Positions 8,262-13,668 of a DNA stretch of 22,568 nt are shown one piece after another. Below the pieces are notes generated by a model. That model worked only from the letters and a program-made list of their open reading frames with translations, did not search any database and was not told the DNA's origin. Position 1 is the first letter of the stretch. Each line of letters starts with the position of its first letter. The stretch comes from a virus: IMG/VR virus record IMGVR_UViG_3300025276_000232, positions 1-22,568 of that record. The stretch is one strand, 5' to 3'. A program made the position numbers and the translations under genes.

Positions 8262-8637
8262 GTTAATCATAATATTTATAGGGTGGGCAACCGCTATCTC
8301 TGCACATGAGATGACACCAGCCTATCCGATACTAAAACATACCAGTGTATCAGGTATTATGAAGGCAAATATGTCTCTGTTTAACTCACGGGAAGATGTA
8401 GAATATTATCAGATTGATCTTTTTGATTTAAATTGGATTAATATGCCATTTTCATCTAAGTCAAGAATTATAAAGGTAAGCTATAAAGAGCGTAAAGATT
8501 TTGTAGTATACCTACGAAAAATAGATTTAGATGAAGCTACATACATATGCACAACATCTAAACTTATTAAGAACACACAGTCCAGAACAATGATTATTTC
8601 TAGAATATGTTCTCGTATAGATGGTGAACCTGCGTGA
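8251..8637 (+). CDS. Exported PapD-like (pilus-chaperone-like) small protein
   Basis: TTG at 8251 is the only start that keeps a full signal peptide (LSKLIIIFIGWATAISA, cleavage before HEM). It overlaps the pilin-like gene by 11 nt, which points to coupled translation. The 128-aa product has the strand pattern of the first immunoglobulin-like domain of fimbrial chaperones: IMKANMSLFNSREDVEYYQI, then FVVYLRKIDLDEATYICTTSK, with basic residues and two cysteines (YIC ... RIC). It is about half the length of a complete PapD-type chaperone, so a second domain is missing. The family link is inference from pattern and context. The last bases (GTGA) overlap the next start. Confidence 0.68.
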   Translation: MLSKLIIIFIGWATAISAHEMTPAYPILKHTSVSGIMKANMSLFNSREDVEYYQIDLFDLNWINMPFSSKSRIIKVSYKERKDFVVYLRKIDLDEATYICTTSKLIKNTQSRTMIISRICSRIDGEPA

Positions 8638-9047
8638 GATTAATACTAATATTATGTTGCATTGCAAGCTCTGCTGTTGCTGATAGTAGTGCATTATCTT
8701 TAGCATTACCTAATCCACCGATGAACTATCAATCAGATAGATTTCGGGCAGGTAACTTAGACTGTAGTAATGCAGTGGGTGGCGGTACTAACTTAGAGTT
8801 TGGCGTAACAGGTGTAGTAAGCAATGTGGGTGGTACTTTTAGTACGTTAGGTTCAACGCAACAGAGTAAGGATGTAGGGGTATATGCTCGTCTTGTTATA
8901 CCTCTTGATAAACCTAAGTCTCGTATTAATTGTGATGATTTATATCAGGTAGAGTTAGCTCAACGTAGGTTAGAGATACAACAGCTTCGTAACGAATTAG
9001 AAGCCCTCAAAGACCTTCAAAAAGGCGGCATGGAGTTCGAGAACTAA
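8634..9047 (+). CDS. Exported small protein with C-terminal coiled coil
   Basis: GTG at 8634 overlaps the upstream stop (GTGA). The 137-aa precursor opens with a signal peptide (RLILILCCIASSAVA, cleavage before DSS). The Cys-Cys is not in a convincing lipobox because the residue before it is Leu. The mature part has a Gly/Asn-rich beta-like segment (LDCSNAVGGGTNLEFGVTGVVSNVGG), a strand YARLVIPLDKPKS, a second Cys (RINCDDL), and a helical end (ELAQRRLEIQQLRNELEALK) suited to a coiled coil. Together with the next gene, an N-terminally anchored coiled-coil protein, it could act as the outer part of a spanin-like pair, but this is only topology-based. I recognise the type from marine phages but know no function. 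Confidence 0.72.
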   Translation: MRLILILCCIASSAVADSSALSLALPNPPMNYQSDRFRAGNLDCSNAVGGGTNLEFGVTGVVSNVGGTFSTLGSTQQSKDVGVYARLVIPLDKPKSRINCDDLYQVELAQRRLEIQQLRNELEALKDLQKGGMEFEN

Positions 9048-9048
9048 G

Positions 9049-9591
9049 ATGGACACAACCAAGATCGCAGACAACATCGACGGGCTTGCAGACAGGCAAA
9101 TTAAAGCAGGGGGCATCAAGCTTACTCCTGCATCAGTCTTCGCAATCATCACATTCTTATCCACTGTAGTAGGTGGCTTATACGGCGGCTTTGTGATGTA
9201 CCAGAAGATTGAAGAGGTAGCAGGACTAGACCTTGGAGAATACCAACAAGCTATGGACGTAATGGATGCTAAAGTCACTGGTATCAGCACTAAGGTTGAA
9301 GAGAGTGTCGAGTACACAAGGGACATCAAGAACGGCTTACGGGACGATATACTGGGCATAGAGAAACAAGCAGATCGTGTTGAAGATACAGTGCGATTAA
9401 TCGAAGATAGCGTTGATACTTTACTACGAGAACACGAAGCAAAGATACGCACTCTAATCGATGCAGCAGATGTCAGATTTGAAAGTCAACGTGATAGATT
9501 ACGCACCTCTCAGGATGCTGAGATGAAAGAATTAGAAGCTCGCTTAACAAATAAACTCCAACGGGCTTTAGACAATCCATTAGCTGATTAA
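9049..9591 (+). CDS. Membrane-anchored coiled-coil protein (spanin-like topology)
   Basis: The 180-aa product has a polar N-terminus of 27 residues, one transmembrane helix (about 28-50, PASVFAIITFLSTVVGGLYGGFVM) and then about 125 residues of nearly continuous charged helix with heptad spacing (IEKQADRVEDTVRLIEDSV ... LEARLTNKLQRALD). This N-anchor plus long coiled coil is the layout of inner-membrane spanins, but it is longer than most and the orientation cannot be fixed from sequence alone. It begins 1 nt after the preceding stop and lies just upstream of the holin and endolysin genes, so a late envelope role is likely. Tail or internal roles cannot be excluded. Confidence 0.78.
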   Translation: MDTTKIADNIDGLADRQIKAGGIKLTPASVFAIITFLSTVVGGLYGGFVMYQKIEEVAGLDLGEYQQAMDVMDAKVTGISTKVEESVEYTRDIKNGLRDDILGIEKQADRVEDTVRLIEDSVDTLLREHEAKIRTLIDAADVRFESQRDRLRTSQDAEMKELEARLTNKLQRALDNPLAD

Positions 9592-9600
9592 GGAATAGAT

Positions 9601-9900
9601 ATGACTGATTATGATTTAAATGGTAACGGAGTTATTGATCCTGAAGAGCGTGAGATTATGCTTGAGGATAGGCGTAGGCAGATGGAAGATTCAGATGCTA
9701 AGAGAGACACGCAGCGTAAGCTAGTTGTGGCTACTTGTGCAGGTATGCTTCTCTATCCGTTTGTTATCCTGGCCTCGTCTATCATGGGGCATTCTGGTGC
9801 GGCAGGACTGATAGCTGATATAGCTGCTGTATATGTGGTAGCGGCATCTGGTGTAGTAGCAGCTTACTTCGGCTTCAATGCAATGGAGGCTAAGAAATGA
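9601..9900 (+). CDS. Two-TM protein with an N-terminal EF-hand loop
   Basis: Residues 5-16 (DLNGNGVIDPEE) match the 12-residue EF-hand calcium loop at every key position: D5, N7, N9, G10, I12, D13 and E16. It sits almost at the N-terminus, so the helix that normally precedes the loop is missing. A highly charged linker (REIMLEDRRRQMEDSDAKRD) follows, then two transmembrane helices (about 41-62 and 69-92) and a basic end. The size and topology suit a holin-like or pinholin-like protein; calcium control is inferred from the loop. AAGGAA at 9590-9595 precedes ATG 9601. The stop overlaps the next start (ATGA at 9897). Similar single-EF-hand proteins occur in other marine phages, to my recollection. 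Confidence 0.82.
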   Translation: MTDYDLNGNGVIDPEEREIMLEDRRRQMEDSDAKRDTQRKLVVATCAGMLLYPFVILASSIMGHSGAAGLIADIAAVYVVAASGVVAAYFGFNAMEAKK

Positions 9901-10349
9901 TTGCTTTATTAGGAAGTGCGCTGGGCTTTGGTACAAGCTTCTTGCCACAAGTTCTTAGCTTCTTTCAGAAGAAGCAGGATCATAAAAATCGGTTAGAAGA
10001 ACTGAAACTCCAAGGCGAACTTGCAAAGATGGGTGTTCAGAATGATATCCAGAAATTAGATAAACAGGCAGAGATCGCAGAAACGAAGGCATTATATGAA
10101 TTTGCTAACCCAAAGTCTGGATTTGCTGCTGGCTTATCCGCTAGTGTACGACCTGTTATTACTTACTTGTTTTTTGGTTTATTCCTTGCCGTCAAAGCCG
10201 TTATCTTACTTAAAGCTCTTGAAAGTGGTTCGGATTGGAAAGACGCAGTACCGCTGATGTTCGACAACGAAACACAAGCTTTATTCAGCGCTATTATAGC
10301 ATTCTGGTTTGGTCAGCGTTCAGTCAATAAATTCATGGGAGCAAAATAA
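9897..10349 (+). CDS. 3-TM holin-like protein
   Basis: The 150-aa product has a hydrophobic N-terminus (about 2-22), a charged helix (about 25-68, HKNRLEELKLQGELAKMG ... QAEIAETKALYEF), a second membrane helix (about 84-107, with VRPVITYLFFGLFLAVK) and a third (about 127-142) ending in AIIAFWFGQRSVNKF. The RP-x-x-x-Y-hydrophobic block and terminal FWFGxRxxxK match my memory of the three-TM holin family first named from gene-transfer-agent release. Its place directly before the endolysin (overlap TAATG at 10347-10351) fits a holin, which opens the inner membrane so that the signal-less endolysin can reach the wall. The holin role is well supported by context but untested. Confidence 0.8.
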   Translation: MIALLGSALGFGTSFLPQVLSFFQKKQDHKNRLEELKLQGELAKMGVQNDIQKLDKQAEIAETKALYEFANPKSGFAAGLSASVRPVITYLFFGLFLAVKAVILLKALESGSDWKDAVPLMFDNETQALFSAIIAFWFGQRSVNKFMGAK

Positions 10350-11164
10350 TGAAAGTAACTTCTGATCAAGTACACAACCTTCTGCACGGTAATAGCGAGT
10401 GGGAATCTTGGGTAGAGCCATTACAGAAGATGTTGCCTATTTATGACATTGATACTCCTGAACGCATTGCTATGTTTATGGCACAGTGTGGTCACGAAAG
10501 TAATAACTTCAGGGTGCTTAACGAAAACCTGAACTATTCAGCAAAAGCCTTGAATGCAATCTTTCCTAAGTACTTTGAACGTGCAGGACGAGATGCAGAA
10601 GAGTACCACAGAAACCCTGAAAAAATAGCTAACGTGATATATGCAAATCGCATGGGCAATGGGCCAACTGAAAGTGGCGATGGCTGGACACACAAGGGAA
10701 TTGGAATAATCCAATTAACTGGTAAGAATAATCAAACTGCATTCGCTAACTCAATGGGTAAAACTCTTGAACGTACTCTGGAGTATCTAGGTACAAAAGA
10801 AGGTGCATTAGAAAGTGCATGTTGGTTCTGGAAAGAAAATGGGCTGAATAGATACTCAGATGATATTATTAGAGCCACGAAGAGAATTAATGGTGGCACA
10901 ATAGGTCTTGAAGATAGAAAACATCACTACAAGAATGCTTTGGATATCTTAGGTGGTCAGTACAATCCTAGCCCAGCGCCAATCTTGCTAAAGGTAGGTT
11001 CAACAGGAGAAGCTGTTAAGCTTGCACAGGCAGCACTAGGGTTGGAAGCAGACGGTGTATTCGGTCTAATGACTGAGAAGGCTGTTAAGGCATGGCAGAA
11101 AGAAAATGGGCTAACTGCGGATGGTTTAGTTGGCCCTAAGACGTATGCTAAGTTAGTAGCCTGA
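10349..11164 (+). CDS. GH19 endolysin with C-terminal peptidoglycan-binding domain
   Basis: The 271-aa lysis enzyme should cleave the glycan backbone of peptidoglycan. The GH19 (chitinase/muramidase-like) domain spans about 1-200: QCGHESNNF supplies the likely general acid E50, the following LNENLNY gives E59, and GDGWTHKGIGIIQLTGKNN is the signature around the substrate groove. The widely seen G-R-G of this motif is G-I-G here (I118). Residues about 210-271 form a PG_binding_1 domain (LLKVGSTGEAVKLAQ ... ADGVFGLMTEKAVKAWQ ... LTADGLVGPKTYAKL). There is no signal peptide, so it relies on the upstream holin, whose stop it overlaps by 1 nt. It is the last gene before the only sizeable gap in the + strand block. 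Confidence 0.95.
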   Translation: MKVTSDQVHNLLHGNSEWESWVEPLQKMLPIYDIDTPERIAMFMAQCGHESNNFRVLNENLNYSAKALNAIFPKYFERAGRDAEEYHRNPEKIANVIYANRMGNGPTESGDGWTHKGIGIIQLTGKNNQTAFANSMGKTLERTLEYLGTKEGALESACWFWKENGLNRYSDDIIRATKRINGGTIGLEDRKHHYKNALDILGGQYNPSPAPILLKVGSTGEAVKLAQAALGLEADGVFGLMTEKAVKAWQKENGLTADGLVGPKTYAKLVA

Positions 11165-11177
11165 TTGTATAATTAAC

Positions 11178-11206
11178 TTGTATTACACCTAACAAAGTGT
11201 TATAAT
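11178..11206 (+). promoter_or_regulatory. Candidate sigma70-type promoter
   Basis: A perfect TATAAT (11201-11206) lies 17 nt after TTGTAT (11178-11183), which matches the -35 consensus only at TTG. Transcription would start near 11213, about 22 nt before the acyltransferase ATG. It sits in the only + strand gap longer than 60 nt, so it is the best internal promoter in the window. Probable target: the acyltransferase and the virion genes after it. Confidence 0.5.
11181..11204. repeat. Imperfect inverted repeat overlapping the promoter
   Basis: TATTACAC and GTGTTATA are separated by 8 nt and pair at 7 of 8 positions. The right arm covers the start of the -10 box. No T-tract follows, so it is not a terminator; an operator is possible. 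Confidence 0.4.
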
Positions 11207-11234
11207 AATTACATACTTAAACACATAGGCTAAT

Positions 11235-11657
11235 ATGAAATTACAGAAAGCTGTACTCGACGCACTGTTCTTATTTAACCAATCTCCAGACCACCGATTA
11301 TACACACTAGTAGAGTTTAACCACTATTGTTTATATCCACTAATCCATCAAAAAGCCCGTCTATTTTATAAAGAAGATAAGCCCATAGGTTTTGTTTCTT
11401 GGGCATGGATTACTAAAGAAGAAGGTCAGGCATTTCTAGATGAGAAGTTTGTTCCAGACGAAAAAACATACACTAGACCTGATGTAGTAACTGAAGATTT
11501 AGAGCTTTGGGGCATTGAGTTTATAGCTCCCTACGGAGACACAATCAGAGTTATGAGAGGCATGATGAAGCATTCACAATCAGTATTAGGCCGAAGAGTT
11601 CCTGCCAATTGGCGGCGATTTAATAAGCCAGACATCAAACACACGAAGGAGTTTTAA
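11235..11657 (+). CDS. HlyC-like toxin-activating lysine acyltransferase
   Basis: HlyC-family enzymes move a fatty acyl group from acyl-ACP to internal lysines of a protein, classically an RTX toxin. This 140-aa protein keeps the family layout: SPDHR with the likely catalytic H20 (HlyC SPLHR, H23), a central IGFVSWAWITKEE (HlyC VAYCSWANLSLEN) and GIEFIAPYGD (HlyC FIDWIAPFGD). The HlyC catalytic Asp92 aligns with E95, so an Asp-to-Glu change is present. It is shorter than HlyC (170 aa), mainly at the C-terminus. No RTX repeats occur in the window. The gene starts the downstream transcript, and its end holds the ribosome-binding site of the 666-aa virion protein, which begins 1 nt after its stop. 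A virion substrate is therefore an attractive inference. Family call good; activity uncertain. Confidence 0.82.
   Translation: MKLQKAVLDALFLFNQSPDHRLYTLVEFNHYCLYPLIHQKARLFYKEDKPIGFVSWAWITKEEGQAFLDEKFVPDEKTYTRPDVVTEDLELWGIEFIAPYGDTIRVMRGMMKHSQSVLGRRVPANWRRFNKPDIKHTKEF
11646..11651 (+). promoter_or_regulatory. AAGGAG ribosome-binding site inside the acyltransferase gene
   Basis: AAGGAG lies 7 nt before ATG 11659, within the last codons of the acyltransferase, which ties the two genes together translationally. Confidence 0.7.
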
Positions 11658-11658
11658 T

Positions 11659-13659
11659 ATGGGTGGCGGTGGAAAAACTACAGTCGATGGCGGCTTATCA
11701 GACGATCAGTACCAAGACTTAGCAGACAATCAAGTTGGTATATCTACGCAGATTACAGACGAGGGTAATACTGCTTTAAAACGCTTCAATAAATTTGATG
11801 GGCGTTTTGATAAACAAGATAAAGCTTTTAAGAAGCGTGGTAAATCAGTTGACAAAGGATTTACTAATATCCAAGACTTGATAAATACGAATAATACAAG
11901 TCTTAACACACAGCTTACAAACGCTAATGCAGCAATAGCAAACAACGCTACATCTATGGCGGATAATGCTGCAGCTAATGTTAATAGTTTTTCTGATTTA
12001 AGTAACAGTGTAACTGGAGGCTTTGATGAAGCAGGTAGACGATTTGATAGTGTTGATACAGCTAACACTAATATGCAAAATACGGTAGACCAGGGGTTTG
12101 TAAATCAAGCACAAGGTTTCTCTGATGCACAGGCAGATAGAACTGCACAGTTTGGTGCTGCACAAGATAATCGTACTGATCAGTTTTCTGCAACAGGTAA
12201 TGCGTTATCAACTGGTTTTAATGATGCGAATACTGCACTCACTCAAACACAAGCTAATGTATTAGGTGGTCAAGGTAATATACAGTCTAGCTTGAATACT
12301 ATGGCAGATACATCTGATATTTATGCAGCGCAAAGTTTAGAGAACCAAGCAGGTTTAGCCTCAAACCAAGAAGGGTTTACTTCTAGCTTTGATGATTATG
12401 TTGAGCGCTATAGTGAAGATGCTACATTAGCTCAACAAACACGGTCTGATATGCAACAAGCTAATGCAAATGCAAACCAGAGTCTGCGTCAAGATATTGG
12501 TAATTATTCCAATGCTACTGCTTCTGGACAACAAGCGTTAGGAAATGCTGTTGTAAATTCTGCACAAGCACTGGGTTCTGCCGTTGAAGGTGGGTTTAGC
12601 GATATAAATCAAGCAAATACTAATATTAATAGTAGTCTCGAAGGTGGTTTCAGCGATCTAGGCAATACACAAAATACTTTAGGTGATCGTATGATAAATC
12701 TAAAGTCTGACCTAAACCAAACTGGTGCAGACTTAGATGCAAATACAAGAGCGCAGTACCAAGCTTTATCTTCTGCTTTTGATGAAAATGGACAATTAAT
12801 ATCCAACAGTATTGATGCACAAGGTAACACGCTTACAAGAACTATGGATGATCAAGGTAATATGATCACCAGTAAGTTTGATGTATCAGGACAACAAGTT
12901 GATCAAGTTAATACGAATGTGAATGAAGTATTATCAAAAGCAGAGAGTAATCGGAAAGATGTAGAAATTGGTTTTGAGAATCAGCAGGTTGATTTTGATT
13001 CTGTTATTCAAGGTCAAGATACGGGTTTTGCTGGAGTAAGTAAAAGACTAGACGACGATCTGCAGCAAAACAAAAATAATTATGATTCTGTTATTAAAGG
13101 TCAAGATACAGGTTTTGCTGGAGTAAGTAGAAGACTAGAAGACGGTAGAGAAAGAGATCGGATTGTTTCTGAAGAAATCAATAAAATCTATAATACTCAG
13201 GAAGATTACAATAATAATTATACTAACTCTATAAACTCAATTAATACTGCCATGCAATCTGGGTTTAATAATGTAGATTCTGGTCAAATAACTGCTGCAA
13301 GAGATTTAGCTAAAGTAGCATCTACTCAAAATGAACTTGATATAGGCATGAGGCAAAACTTCCATCAATTAGGTAATGCTTTTGATGATACAGGTTCTCT
13401 AATACAATCAAGCGTTGACGAGCAAGGTAATAAAATTACTCGAAGTATGGATCAGCAAGGTAATCTTTTATTACGTTCATTCGACGTAACAGGCCGTGCT
13501 ATTGGAGACAAAGTAGTTAACATCTATCGATCTCTAGATGATCTACAAAACATGCAAAACGTGCAGGGAGCAAATGCCTCAATGGGTAATTTATCTCCTG
13601 CCATGTCTGGCCAAGTCCCTGTTTCTGGATTTGCTTCGCCGTTTGCGACAACTAGATAG
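11659..13659 (+). CDS. Repeat-rich virion protein (probable structural/internal)
   Basis: The 666-aa protein begins MGGGGKTT and is Asn/Gln/Ser/Asp-rich with repeating Phe or Leu spacing (FNKFDGRFDKQDKAFKK, LSNSVTGGFDEAGRRFD, VEGGFSDINQ, LEGGFSDLG), typical of elongated helical or trimeric coiled-coil structures. Two internal duplications are clear: 29-aa units at nt 12997-13052 and 13084-13139, and a longer module, AFDENGQLI...FDVSG (from residue 373) against AFDDTGSLI...FDVTG (from residue 574). No membrane segment or enzymatic motif. It follows the acyltransferase by 1 nt and precedes a well-conserved virion protein, so a virion role is likely. It is also a candidate acylation substrate by position (inference). 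Confidence 0.78.
   Translation: MGGGGKTTVDGGLSDDQYQDLADNQVGISTQITDEGNTALKRFNKFDGRFDKQDKAFKKRGKSVDKGFTNIQDLINTNNTSLNTQLTNANAAIANNATSMADNAAANVNSFSDLSNSVTGGFDEAGRRFDSVDTANTNMQNTVDQGFVNQAQGFSDAQADRTAQFGAAQDNRTDQFSATGNALSTGFNDANTALTQTQANVLGGQGNIQSSLNTMADTSDIYAAQSLENQAGLASNQEGFTSSFDDYVERYSEDATLAQQTRSDMQQANANANQSLRQDIGNYSNATASGQQALGNAVVNSAQALGSAVEGGFSDINQANTNINSSLEGGFSDLGNTQNTLGDRMINLKSDLNQTGADLDANTRAQYQALSSAFDENGQLISNSIDAQGNTLTRTMDDQGNMITSKFDVSGQQVDQVNTNVNEVLSKAESNRKDVEIGFENQQVDFDSVIQGQDTGFAGVSKRLDDDLQQNKNNYDSVIKGQDTGFAGVSRRLEDGRERDRIVSEEINKIYNTQEDYNNNYTNSINSINTAMQSGFNNVDSGQITAARDLAKVASTQNELDIGMRQNFHQLGNAFDDTGSLIQSSVDEQGNKITRSMDQQGNLLLRSFDVTGRAIGDKVVNIYRSLDDLQNMQNVQGANASMGNLSPAMSGQVPVSGFASPFATTR
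12997..13139 (+). repeat. Near-identical 56-bp repeat, period 87 nt
   Basis: The stretches 12997-13052 and 13084-13139 differ at 3 of 56 positions. Both encode DSVI[Q/K]GQDTGFAGVS followed by RL. The high identity compared with the diverged repeats elsewhere in the gene suggests a recent tandem duplication. Confidence 0.85.
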
Positions 13660-13668
13660 GATGAATTA

